Positions 19,438-28,483 of a stretch of 64,000 nucleotides of DNA are shown here, one piece after another. The stretch's first letter is position 1; each line of letters starts with the position of its first letter. The notes beneath the pieces were generated by a model that had not been told where the DNA came from, did not search any database, and was given only the letters and a program-made list of their open reading frames with translations. This DNA is from an uncultured Paraburkholderia sp. (GTDB lineage Bacteria > Pseudomonadota > Gammaproteobacteria > Burkholderiales > Burkholderiaceae): the NCBI GenBank assembly GCA_940746715.1, contig CALNWN010000008.1, positions 62,001-126,000 on the forward strand, in the 5' to 3' direction. Position numbers and translations under genes: made by a program.

Positions 19438-21756
19438 TCACGCTCCGGCAGATCCACTGGCTGGTTCGGCATCGCCGTAGTCGCTCGCGTAGTTCGTCGC
19501 ATAGCCATAGGTGCGAGTACTGCGCCGCAGCGGAATGCCGTTGAACACGGCGCCCGCAATGCGGCCCTCCGCGCGCTCCATCTTCTTGATGGTGTCTTCA
19601 ATCTCCTCTTCGCTTTGCATGCCCGAGCGCAGCACGAGCAGCGACGCGCCGGCTTCGCTGGCAATGATCGACGCGTCGGTGACCGCGAGGAACGGCGGCG
19701 TATCGAAGATCACCAGATCGAATTGCGAGCTGAGGCGTTCCAGCACTTCCTTGAAGCGCGGTCTCGCCAGCAGGGCGGCCGGATTGTCCGGACGCGATCC
19801 GCACGAGAGGAACGACAGGCCCTCAATTCCCGTATGCCGGAGTGCATTGCGCAGCGGCATGCGATCCGAGAGAACTTCGGAAAGTCCGCCACGGTTGCTC
19901 TGATTGAAGAGCGATGCCAGATGACCGCGGCGCATATCCGCATCGATCAGAAGAACTCGAGCGCCGATCTCGGCCTGCAACGTGGCGATATTGGTCGCGA
20001 CAAAGCTCTTGCCCGCGGAAGGCATCGGCCCGATCACCATCAGAATGTTATTGCGCGAATGAGCGAGGTCACGCGCGAGAGAAGTGCGCACCGCGCGCAG
20101 CGCTTCTACGGACGTATCGTTCGGGAAACGTTCCGCCAGCACTTTCGTGCCGCCGCCGGCGATCTGGATCTCGGATGCCCCGCCTGCTGCCGGTTGCGGC
20201 AAGCCAGCGCGTGCTGGCGCACCGGGCAGCGACTTGGCTCCAGGATTGGTCCTGTCGAGCAACGACTGCTGCTGGCTAAAGAGGATCTCGCCGAATACCG
20301 GCATGCTCATTCTGCGTTCGACATAACGCGGATCGGTCACGCCCGTGAGCACATGGCGGCGCATGAACACCAGCACGATGCCCGACACGAGACCCAGCGC
20401 GAGGCCGCCAGGCAGCACGATCAGCGGCTGCGGTTTGACGGGCCGATGCGGCGTAATGGCCTGGTCGACGATATGGGCGCCGCCAGTCATACTCGCACGA
20501 CGCACCTGCAATTGCTCCGCCTTCTGCACCATGCCGAGGTAGATCGTTTCCGCCACCTTCTGCGCGCGCAGAAGATCGACGCTCTCCCGCTCGGACGCCG
20601 GCATACCGTTAAAGTGGCCGTTGAAATTCGCTTTCGCGCTATTGAGCTGTGCGAGTTGCGTATCGACGCTCTGCACCCAGCGGCTTTGCGGCGTATAGCG
20701 CTCGAGCAGTTGCGTGCGCTGCAATTGGAGTGTCGCGATCTGCCTGTCGATGTCAAGGCCACCCTGCAAGTACGCTTGCGCCTCGGCAGTCGGCTGCATC
20801 GATTGCGAATTGGCACGGAAAGCCTTGAGCGCTTCCTCGGCCTTTCTCAGGTCGCCAAGCAGACGCGGAAGTTCTCCGTTGATGAACGCAAGCGTCGTCG
20901 TGTCGTTGAGTTGGCGGCTCGCAATCGCCGTCGCGAGATATTGCTGACCCAACGCATTCGCGACTTCGGCCGCCTTCGGCGCGCTTTTGTCCGTGTACTC
21001 GATCTGAATGAGCCCCGAATCTTTCACCTTGTCACCGACTTTGATGAGGCTGTCGAAACGCTTGATGGCGTCCACCTCATTCCACCGTACAACCGTGAAT
21101 TCAGTGCCGGGGCGTGCGACGAGTTCGTCCACGCGCATCGAAATGCCATTACTCGAGATCGGCTTGCCGACAGTGCCGTGAAGGAAGACCTGATCCTGCG
21201 GGCCGCGCAATTCGTATGTATTGTCCTCGCCCGCGACCAGCGTCATTTTTTCTTCTTCGAGATCCTTGGGCACGTCAAGCGTACCTATCTTTACCTGCTC
21301 GCCTCCCCATGCGTAGGACTTGAGTCCCAACCATGGCCGCGAAGGCTCGCCCGGCGTCGCGAACTTCTCCGCGATATCGCCGAGCACCGGCAGTTTGCGC
21401 GGCGTCACCGAGACGTCGAAGCGAAAGCGTTGAATGACCGGCTCAAGCACGGAGCGGCTTCGCATCACGCCGATTTCGGTCACGGACGACGGCGCGGGCG
21501 GCGGCAGGTTCTCCTGTTCTGGGAGTGCAAGGCCGAGCGCGTTCGGTTCCGGCGGATCGACGCGAATGAGTACGTCTGCGGAATAAATCGGCGACGCAAT
21601 CAGCAGATAGGCGGCAGCCAGGCTGAAAACAACCACCGTGGTCAGTACGATCTCCCAGATATGGTCGCGCATGAGACGAAGCATGGCACTCGCGCTGAGC
21701 TGGCCACGCTCTGTGCTAGCAGTCGCAGGGGGCGAATTCAAAGGATAGTAGTCCAC
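19438..21756 (-). CDS. Wzc-like polysaccharide copolymerase / tyrosine autokinase
   Basis: 772 residues, intact. The start is best placed at GTG 21756, with GGAAGG 9 bases upstream. The N-terminal Wzz domain begins with helix HIWEIVLTTVVVFSLAAAYL. It contains a long periplasmic coiled-coil region and the GNVR-like second helix LIVLPGGLALGLVSGIVLVF. The BY-kinase domain shows Walker A GPMPSAGKSF, Walker A' LLIDADMRRG and Walker B VIFDTPPFL. A C-terminal tyrosine cluster (RTYGYATNYASDYGDAE) is the expected autophosphorylation site. It controls chain length and export together with an outer-membrane Wza and a phosphatase; neither partner gene is in this window. Confidence 0.9.
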   Translation of the reverse strand: MDYYPLNSPPATASTERGQLSASAMLRLMRDHIWEIVLTTVVVFSLAAAYLLIASPIYSADVLIRVDPPEPNALGLALPEQENLPPPAPSSVTEIGVMRSRSVLEPVIQRFRFDVSVTPRKLPVLGDIAEKFATPGEPSRPWLGLKSYAWGGEQVKIGTLDVPKDLEEEKMTLVAGEDNTYELRGPQDQVFLHGTVGKPISSNGISMRVDELVARPGTEFTVVRWNEVDAIKRFDSLIKVGDKVKDSGLIQIEYTDKSAPKAAEVANALGQQYLATAIASRQLNDTTTLAFINGELPRLLGDLRKAEEALKAFRANSQSMQPTAEAQAYLQGGLDIDRQIATLQLQRTQLLERYTPQSRWVQSVDTQLAQLNSAKANFNGHFNGMPASERESVDLLRAQKVAETIYLGMVQKAEQLQVRRASMTGGAHIVDQAITPHRPVKPQPLIVLPGGLALGLVSGIVLVFMRRHVLTGVTDPRYVERRMSMPVFGEILFSQQQSLLDRTNPGAKSLPGAPARAGLPQPAAGGASEIQIAGGGTKVLAERFPNDTSVEALRAVRTSLARDLAHSRNNILMVIGPMPSAGKSFVATNIATLQAEIGARVLLIDADMRRGHLASLFNQSNRGGLSEVLSDRMPLRNALRHTGIEGLSFLSCGSRPDNPAALLARPRFKEVLERLSSQFDLVIFDTPPFLAVTDASIIASEAGASLLVLRSGMQSEEEIEDTIKKMERAEGRIAGAVFNGIPLRRSTRTYGYATNYASDYGDAEPASGSAGA

Positions 21757-21926
21757 CGGTTTGATCCTTCCATGTTTGATAGGCACAGTAATGAGTCGAC
21801 ACCGCCTGGCTGCACCAACGGTCCGCAGTCCAGAGCCGTCGCCGGCAGGAGCGCAACTGTTACGCTGCGTGCTCCCGCTGCGCACGCGGGTCGGGCACCG
21901 ACCCGCTGTTCACCAGGGACCGAACA

Positions 21927-22889
21927 ATGACAACAACCAAGTCAGTGCACTTCCCCAGCGACGCCGCTCCGCCGGCAGAGGTCGCGAGCCATCATAGTGG
22001 AGAGCGTAAAGAGTCTCTCGCAAGAAGGCTGAAAGAAACGGCCAAATCAATGTTGCCGGCACCATTGTTTCTCAGCCTCCTACACCACAAGGAAATTGGC
22101 CGCTATCCCAACCTGCTTCGCCCCACCACGTTCAACGAAAAGATCCTGCAGAAGAATCTGCGGCCGGACCCATGGTTCGTCGAATTGACCGACAAACTGA
22201 CGGTCCGTGATTACGTTGCGAGAAAGATCGGCGAACAGCACGTCATACCGCTGCTTGCCGCACCGGACGCCTTCACGGAAGAAGTATTCGATGCCCTTCC
22301 GGACGCGTTCGTCATGAAGGCCAATCACGGCAGCAGCTATGTTGAGATGGTCAGAAGCAAATCCGCCACTTCGTTCGCGCGGCTGCGGGACCTGTCGAAC
22401 TACTGGCTGACGCTCGACTTCTACAAGATCGCGCGTGAAAGCCATTACCGACAGATCAAGCCCCGTATCTTCTTTGAAAAGCTGTTGCTGGACGAGAGCG
22501 GCCAGGTTCCCGCCGACTACAAGCTGCACTGCTTCGGCGGACGAACCGGACAGCCCATCATCTACATTCTGGTGATTTCGGACAGGTTCGGTGGGAATAC
22601 TCGGGGTGATGTCTACGACGTCGACTGGAATCATCTGGACATAGCCATCGGCTACTACAAGAGCAGCCCGATACCGGCGCCGCGTCCAGAGAACCTCGAT
22701 GCCATTCTGCAAGCGGCCACGAAGCTGTGTGAAGATTTTGACTATGTTCGCGTGGATCTCTACGCGCCGGATAACCGTGTTTACTTCGGTAAGCTAACGT
22801 TTACACCGGGCGCGGGCGTTCTGCCTTTCACGCCGGACAGGATCGACTACGAGTGGGGAAAGTTGGTGCCGGACACCTTCTGTCGCTGA
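21927..22889 (+). CDS. TupA-like ATP-grasp protein
   Basis: 320 residues, intact. Family hallmarks are RYPNLLRPTTFNEKILQKNL near residue 60, ADYKLHCFGGRTGQPI, and a C-terminal metal/ATP segment FDYVRVDLYAPDNRVYFGKL followed by TFTPGAG. TupA itself makes the polyglutamate part of a Bacillus teichuronopeptide, so a role in attaching an amino acid or peptide to the polysaccharide is likely but unproven. It is divergent from the wzc-like gene (170-bp gap) and is the second ATP-grasp gene bordering this cluster. AGGGA precedes ATG 21927 by 7 bases. Confidence 0.78.
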   Translation: MTTTKSVHFPSDAAPPAEVASHHSGERKESLARRLKETAKSMLPAPLFLSLLHHKEIGRYPNLLRPTTFNEKILQKNLRPDPWFVELTDKLTVRDYVARKIGEQHVIPLLAAPDAFTEEVFDALPDAFVMKANHGSSYVEMVRSKSATSFARLRDLSNYWLTLDFYKIARESHYRQIKPRIFFEKLLLDESGQVPADYKLHCFGGRTGQPIIYILVISDRFGGNTRGDVYDVDWNHLDIAIGYYKSSPIPAPRPENLDAILQAATKLCEDFDYVRVDLYAPDNRVYFGKLTFTPGAGVLPFTPDRIDYEWGKLVPDTFCR

Positions 22890-23004
22890 GAGTTGGCAGC
22901 AGACAGTCGCCCGCGCATGCAGGGACATGACGACTCAAAGGAACCTGGCCTCGCCCTGCAAGCAGGACGAGAACCAGGTTCATTGACCGCGCAGCAAAGT
23001 TCGC

Positions 23005-24333
23005 TCAGGTGTCGGCGTGCGCAGACGTGAAGCTCGTGAACGCGTTGTAAGGCGCGTCGATCGGCTTGCCGTTGATCACGATGCCGTACGTACTGTTGCC
23101 GCTATCCAGAACGTAGTACATGACCGACTGGATGTTGTGGCTCTTGCGGGCGTCGTAGAACGCCGCGAGTCTGTCCGAGATGTAGGTGCCGCGGTAGCTC
23201 GCCGACTTCTCCGGACCCGTGTTCCACTCGGTGACGATGAGCGGCACGCCATAGCGGGCCTTGCAATACGTCGCCAGATCGAAACCCGGACCAGCGCCGT
23301 CGGTGCCGACGTCGAAAAGATCGCCGTACACTTCGTAATTGTGCCAAGTCGTGATATCCCAACGCACCTTCGGATAGCCGCCGCTACCGTCAGGCTGCCG
23401 GCCGTCCCACAGCGCGTCTGACGCACCGACGTCTACCACGCAGAAATTGATGCCGCACTTCGCGGACGGCTGCACCGACTTGACGCCGTCGATCATGCCG
23501 CGCATGACACCGCGCATGACGGGCCAGTTCTGATTGTTGAAGTCGCTCGCCTTCGAGCCCGCGTACGTGAAGTCCATCACGGTCGCATCTTGTCGAGTCA
23601 ACTCATTGCCGCATTCATAAATCGTCACGCCATACGGCTGCAGCGCCTTGGCTACAGTGGCGCCGATCGAGTAGCCGCGATCGTAGGCAACCGATTCGCT
23701 CGCCATTACCCCGCCCGATTCATATACGCCCTGATCGATCAGCACGAGCAGCGTGAGCCCGGCCGACTGGAACGCTTTGGCGAGCTTGATGACCGCGTTG
23801 AGGTCCTTGGGATCGTCCGTGACACCCACGCGATAGCTCGTGCAATTCATGCCTTTAAGCATGGACACGATCTCATCGGGCGTGTAGCTGTAGTCGGCGT
23901 GGCCGTTCATGCCATAGAAGCTTCCCGGTGCCGGTGCCACGTCGATGCGCGGATCGCTGCAAGGCAGCCATTCCTCGGCGACGTCCGCATTCACATAGAA
24001 CTGCCCACCCGTGCCGCAATGCCAGATCTTGCCGCCATACCAGAGCACGAGCGACACGTCATAGCTGTTGCCGACGGTCGAACCGTTGCGGTAGATGACG
24101 CCATTAGCGAGCGTCCAGACGTCGCCAGCACTGTCGGTGATCGAAGCCGCCGGCGGCATGGCCTTGCCGCTGGCCGATGCCGAAACGGAGCGGGCTTTCG
24201 CCACGGGATTTGCGGACACCTTGGCCGTTGAGCTTGCGTTGCCGTCTCCAGAGCCACCGCCGCCACAGGCGCTAAGAAGATAGCTACCGGCAAGGGCCGT
24301 CAGGCCTCCGAGGAATTGTCGTCGTTTAACCAT
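23005..24333 (-). CDS. Lipoprotein glycoside hydrolase (clan A) with a Trp-rich accessory module
   Basis: 442 residues, intact. It starts MVKRRQFLGGLTALAGSYLL with lipobox LSAC, so it is lipid-anchored. A Ser/Ala linker (about 30-60) leads to a compact module of about 65 residues (VWTLANGVIYRNGSTVG, VSLVLWYGGKIWH, TGGQFY, WLPCSDPR). The catalytic TIM barrel follows. It has FYGMNGHADYSYTPDEIVSM, acid/base Glu in TIYECGNELTR and nucleophile Glu in LIVTEWNTGPEKS. A damaged paralogue lies at 29861-30955. The role is probably depolymerisation or trimming of the exopolysaccharide. The gene is separated from the TupA-like gene by 115 bp and preceded by a long regulatory region. Confidence 0.78.
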   Translation of the reverse strand: MVKRRQFLGGLTALAGSYLLSACGGGGSGDGNASSTAKVSANPVAKARSVSASASGKAMPPAASITDSAGDVWTLANGVIYRNGSTVGNSYDVSLVLWYGGKIWHCGTGGQFYVNADVAEEWLPCSDPRIDVAPAPGSFYGMNGHADYSYTPDEIVSMLKGMNCTSYRVGVTDDPKDLNAVIKLAKAFQSAGLTLLVLIDQGVYESGGVMASESVAYDRGYSIGATVAKALQPYGVTIYECGNELTRQDATVMDFTYAGSKASDFNNQNWPVMRGVMRGMIDGVKSVQPSAKCGINFCVVDVGASDALWDGRQPDGSGGYPKVRWDITTWHNYEVYGDLFDVGTDGAGPGFDLATYCKARYGVPLIVTEWNTGPEKSASYRGTYISDRLAAFYDARKSHNIQSVMYYVLDSGNSTYGIVINGKPIDAPYNAFTSFTSAHADT

Positions 24334-24351
24334 GTTTGTTTTTTCCCACTG

Positions 24352-24367
24352 TCGAGAAAATTCTCGA
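24352..24367. promoter_or_regulatory. 16-bp perfect palindrome just upstream of the hydrolase gene
   Basis: TCGAGAA-AA-TTCTCGA is perfectly symmetrical, centred about 27 bp upstream of ATG 24333. It is a good candidate operator, for example for a LacI- or TetR-type regulator. A LacI-family remnant lies beside the paralogous hydrolase at 29717. Confidence 0.45.
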
Positions 24368-24699
24368 TAAAAAATCAAAAGATGAATTTTCGAAGTTCGA
24401 TGAGAACTGCGTTTCTTTGGCCCAGTCCATTATTAATTCGTTATGCTTATAGATGCACAATCGCATGGTGCGCCATTAGCACTTTCAAAAGCGCAATCAC
24501 ATTGCCGCAGACAACGTGGAATAACCTGGTTTGGCGCGGAAAAGCTCCGCCCATCGCGATGCGCTTAACGCAGCGATACATTGATAACCTTCTGGAAAAA
24601 CCGCTTGCCTAACTGCTGCCAAGCCGCACCGCTGCCGCGCAAACGTCTTGCCAGGAGAGCTAGAACGCCTTTCGCTCGGAAAGTTGTTCGCTTCTACGT

Positions 24700-24743
24700 T
24701 GTGACCGGAGTAAATTGTACCCGCTAATGCAGGCCCGGTCACA
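24700..24743. repeat. Spaced perfect inverted repeat TGTGACCGG / CCGGTCACA
   Basis: Two 9-bp arms (24700-24708 and 24735-24743) are exact reverse complements separated by 26 bp of AT-rich sequence. The spacing could place two half-sites on one DNA face or form a hairpin. It lies within the long non-coding region. Confidence 0.4.
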
Positions 24744-25285
24744 TGGAAAGTAGTGCTTTTCGGCCAAAAAGCAAGAATCTTTCTGAGAACTTCGCATGAA
24801 GAGAAAATTCCTGCTTTCTGATGATGATCGGAAGATTAGATGGACTTAACGTTTAAGAATCCGACCCTAGCAACGTCTTTCTAATTTGTGCGTCTGGATA
24901 GTAATTATTTCTTACGCATCGCCACCTCGCTCCGTTGACAAGAAATAAATACCATCATTAGACAAAATATGAGCCGAACGAGATAGCCAGTGGAGGGTGT
25001 GTTGGATGGAATTTTCCGCACTGAAACATAGTACGAAATTTCCTTTCTCGTGGTTAACGCTATCTCTGCGTCTCATCCAAGAAGGCGCCGCGAGGCGCGC
25101 ATCGCGTCGAGTGTGCTTTCCAACGGGGTTGGTTCGCGGGTCGCTCCCAACAACACGCCGCTGCGCCGCGAAGCGCCAAACACGGCAGGCGACCGATATA
25201 GTCGGCCCGTACACGATCAACTCGCGAGAAGCCCCTTAAAATCGGAAGCATTAATAATCTGAGGGCTCGATAATCGCCGCCAGCC

Positions 25286-25392
25286 TCTCGGGCAGATGAA
25301 AATCAGAGAGGTATTTGATACGCACGCGCTATCCACTATTGGTTGTTAATGGATAGCGCAAACATCGCGTTGCGCCGCTGTCGGCGTTTTTT
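25286..25392 (+). ncRNA. Candidate small RNA: two hairpins and an intrinsic terminator
   Basis: Read rightward, this stretch has three stems. A short one is CCTCTC/GAGAGG (about 25286-25313). A perfect 10-bp stem, GCGCTATCCA/TGGATAGCGC, occupies 25326-25335 and 25350-25359 with a 14-nt loop. An unpaired linker follows, then a GC stem CGCCG-CTGT-CGGCG running into six T residues. No plus-strand gene ends here; the nearest upstream one stops at 22889. This architecture is typical of an independent sRNA. No family was recognised, and the promoter is uncertain (TAATAAT near 25250). Confidence 0.45.
25373..25392 (+). terminator. Intrinsic terminator
   Basis: CGCCG (25373-25377), 4-nt loop, CGGCG (25382-25386), then TTTTTT. 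It is oriented rightward and has no nearby plus-strand gene to serve. Confidence 0.6.
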
Positions 25393-25468
25393 ATTCGGCG
25401 CTTCCGCAATTGCGGCCGAGGCCGAGGCGCAAGAGGGACGGCGGCGGCGCGCGTCTTTGAAGTCAAGG

Positions 25469-25502
25469 CTGCGGGGAGCCCGGTCGGCCGGACTCCCCGC
25501 AG
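25469..25502 (-). terminator. Strong hairpin downstream of cyoD
   Basis: Perfect 10-bp arms CTGCGGGGAG (25469-25478) and CTCCCCGCAG (25493-25502) flank a 14-nt loop, 30 bp after the cyoD stop. The U-tract on the minus strand is poor, so it may act as a terminator, an RNA-stabilising end, or both. Confidence 0.45.
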
Positions 25503-25531
25503 CAACGGCTCGTACAACTCGATTGCCCCGC

Positions 25532-25864
25532 CTAGCGGGACATCATGTTCATGCTGACATTGTGCATGACCCATACGGTGCCGCCGATCAGGAACAGCGC
25601 GGCCAACACCGTATAGGCGAGCGCCATGACGTTCCAGCGCTGTCCAGCCGACATGTCGACATGCAGAAAAAACGCGAGGTGCACGACTATCTGCACGAAG
25701 GCGAGAACCGACAGTGCGATCATCGCCGTTTGCGCTGGAAAAGCACCGCGCATGACAAGCCAGAACGCCGCCGCGGTCAGCGCGACAGAGAGCACGAAGC
25801 CGCACACGTAGCCTCGCACGCTGCCATGGCTCGAATCCGCTGAAAGTGATTGCATGTGAGCCAT
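25532..25864 (-). CDS. cyoD: Cytochrome bo3 ubiquinol oxidase subunit IV
   Basis: 110 residues starting at ATG 25864; its A is shared with the TAA of cyoC (TAATG). Three membrane helices are visible: GSVRGYVCGFVLSVALTAAA, TAMIALSVLAFVQIVVHLAF and NVMALAYTVLAALFLIGGTV. The short HVDMSAGQRWN loop lies between the last two. CyoD assists assembly and CuB binding in subunit I. It is the only undamaged gene of the operon and would have no function without CyoA, CyoB and CyoC. Confidence 0.88.
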   Translation of the reverse strand: MAHMQSLSADSSHGSVRGYVCGFVLSVALTAAAFWLVMRGAFPAQTAMIALSVLAFVQIVVHLAFFLHVDMSAGQRWNVMALAYTVLAALFLIGGTVWVMHNVSMNMMSR

Positions 25865-26472
25865 TACAGCACGCTCCCCAAATAGACAAACGAGAAAACG
25901 CAGATCCACACAATGTCGAGGAAATGCCAGAAAAGACTGAGACACGTGAGACGCGTGAGTTGGCGCTCCGACAATTCCGGCGCGCGTACCACCTGCACGG
26001 CCAGTACGGCCATCCACACGAGTCCCACCGTGACATGAAGGCCGTGCGTGGCGACCAACGTGAAAAACGACGACAGGAACGCGCTGCGGCCGGGGCCGGC
26101 GCCCTCTCCAATGAGATGCGAGAACTCGCGCATCTCCAGAACGAGAAACGCAAGTCCCAGCGCGAACGTGACAGCGAGTCAGCCGAGTACGGCAGCAGAC
26201 TTGCGGCGCCGTGCGGCCAGCATGGCAAAGCCGTACGTGATGCTACTCAACAGCAGCGCGGCGGTCTCAACGGCGACGCCGCCGATATCGAATAGGTCCT
26301 TGCCCGAGGGGCAGCCTGCGAACTGATTCGACATGACCGCAAACACCGCGAAGAACGAGGCGAACAGCACACAGTCGGTCATCAGATAGAGCCAGAAACC
26401 GAACACCGTGTCCGACGAACCGTGGTCACCGTGAGCGTCGTCGAGCGAAATGGAAAGTGTTTTGTGCGACAT
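25864..26472 (-). pseudogene. cyoC: Cytochrome bo3 ubiquinol oxidase subunit III, nonsense mutation
   Basis: The full-length frame (203 codons, starting MSHKTLSISLDDAHGDHGSS) is interrupted by TGA at 26179-26181. The context [26 protein letters not shown] strongly suggests a Trp codon TGG changed to TGA. Helices before the stop (VFGFWLYLMTDCVLFASFFA) and after it ([40 protein letters not shown]) are normal for CyoC. It sits between cyoB (3-bp gap) and cyoD (TAATG overlap). Termination would remove the last three of five helices. Confidence 0.9.
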
Positions 26473-26475
26473 CGA

Positions 26476-28480
26476 TCAGGCCTCCACGGCTTTCAGTTCG
26501 CGGCTCTCTACCGCAGCGGCGGCAGCGCCGCGCTTTCCTTCGATTTCCCGCACTGTATCCGCGGAGATGTAGTAACCGTCGTTATCGCCGAAGCTGCGCG
26601 CAATCAGTGCGGCCACAATCGCCAGGAGTGCGGCGACGGCCAGCCACGTGATGTGCCAGACGCCGGCAAACCCGAGCGCGAGACTGAACGCGCCAATGAA
26701 CAAACCGGCACTCGTATTCGACGGCATGTGAATGTCGCGATACACCGGCGCTTTTGCGTGATTGCTGCCGGCCTCCTTCATGTGCGCATAGGCGTCGAGT
26801 TCGTGCACGGTCGGGATGATCGCGAAGTTGTACACCGGCGGCGGCGAGGCGGTCGCCCATTCGAGCGTGCGGCCGTCCCACGGATCGCCCGTCGTGTCGC
26901 GGTACTCGGGCTTCTTGCGGTTGACGACGCTGATCCACACCTGCGCCACCTGGAAGACCACACCCACCGCGATCAAGGCGACACCGCAAGCGGCAGCAAT
27001 CAGCCACGGATGCCACGCCGGATTGTCATAGTGGTTCAGGCGCCGCATCATACCCATGAAGCCCAGCACGTAGAGCGGCATGAACGAAGCGTAGAAGCCC
27101 ACGAACCAGCACCAGAAAGCGCACTTGCCGAGCTTTTCATTGAGCTTGAAACCGAATGCTTTCGGGAACCAGTAGTGGAACCCGGCCAGGTAGCCAAAAA
27201 CGACCCCGCCGATGATCGCATTATGGAAATGCGCGATCAGAAAGAGACTGTTGTGTAGCACGAAGTCCGCGCCGGGAATTGCCATCATCACACCGGTCAT
27301 GCCGCCAATCGTGAACGTGATCATGAAGCCGATCGTCCACAATACTGGCGCGGAAAACTCGAGGCGTCCGCGATAGATCGTGAACAGCCAGTTGAATATC
27401 TTCACGCCGGTGGGAATGGCAATGACCATTGTCACGATGCCGAAAAACGCATTGACGTCCGCCCCTGAGCCCATCGTGAAGAAGTGATGCAGCCAGACAA
27501 GGAACGCCAGCACCATGATTGCGCAGGTTGCATAGACCATGGTCCGGTAACCGAACAGCGGCTTCTTCGAGAACGTCGCAATCACTTCCGAATAAATGCC
27601 GAACGCCGGCAGCACGAGGATATAGGCCTCCGGATGTCCCCATGCCCAGATCAGGTTCAGGTACAGCATTGCGTTGCCGCCGGCTTCATTCGTGAAGAAA
27701 TGCATGCCCATGTAGCGGTCGAGGCCGAGCAGCGCCAACGCCACCGTGAGGATCGGAAAGGTCGCCATGATCAGCACGTTCGAACACAGCGCAGTCCACG
27801 TGAACACGGGCATTTTCATCAGCGTCATGCCGGGCGCGCGCATCCGCACAATCGTCACGAAGAAGTTGATTGCCGTGATCAGCGTGCCGACGCCGGACAA
27901 CTGCAGGCTCCATATGTAGTAATCGACGCCCACGCCCGGACTGAATTGCAACTCGGACAACGGCGGACGCGAGCCAGCCGACCTGGGCAAATTCGCCGAT
28001 CACGAGCGACAGATTCATCAGGATCGCGCTGATCGCCGTCATCCAGAAACTGAGCGAATTGAGGAACGGGAACGCGACGTCGCGCGCGCCGATCTGCAAC
28101 GGCACGACTAGATTGAACAGACCGACCATCAACGCCATTGCCATGAAAAAAATCATGATGACGCCGTGTGCGGTAAAGATCTGGTCGTAATGATGTGGCG
28201 GCAGATAGCCCGGCGAGTGATATACGAGTGCCAGCTGCAGACGCATCATGACCGCGTCGATAAAACCGCGCACCAGCATCAGCACCGCGACGACGATATA
28301 CATCACGCCGATCTTCTTGTGTTCCACGCTTGTGAGCCACTCGTGCCACAGCCATTTCCATTTATGGAACCGGGTCAGTGTCGCGACCACTGCAAGCACC
28401 ATGACCAGCATCAGTGCGCCCGCCCCCATGATGATGGGCTGGTCGAACGGGATCGCGGAGAGTGTCAGATTTCCGAACAT
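26476..28480 (-). pseudogene. cyoB: Cytochrome bo3 ubiquinol oxidase subunit I, 2-bp deletion
   Basis: Proton-pumping heme-copper subunit, about 668 codons in total. The frame from [20 protein letters not shown] (ATG 28480) holds until [10 protein letters not shown] near 27975. The rest, [19 protein letters not shown] onward, is in another frame. The conserved WLAYPPLSE is explained by loss of two bases. All ligands are still readable: heme His in [10 protein letters not shown], the cross-linked His-Tyr pair in [14 protein letters not shown], CuB His-His in [10 protein letters not shown], and LIAHFHN. The lesion is therefore recent. The product would end about a quarter of the way in. Confidence 0.92.
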
Positions 28481-28483
28481 GTG

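Larger units (their letters stand above)
24334..25531. other. Long non-coding, AT-richer region upstream of the lipoprotein hydrolase gene
   Basis: About 1.2 kb with no convincing gene; its first 700 bp are visibly AT-richer than the rest of the window. It holds the palindrome 24352-24367, the spaced inverted repeat 24700-24743, a TTGACA box at 24935-24940 with a weak TTAGAC 17 bp downstream, and the candidate RNA ending at 25392. It separates the polysaccharide cluster from the end of the cyo operon. The composition is what xenogeneic-silencing (H-NS-type) targets look like; that is inference. Confidence 0.5.

Noticed and set aside
19210..21930. A 906-codon open frame on the plus strand
   Set aside because: It lies opposite the clearly coding wzc-like gene. 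High third-position GC produces long antisense frames, and its translation shows no family motifs.
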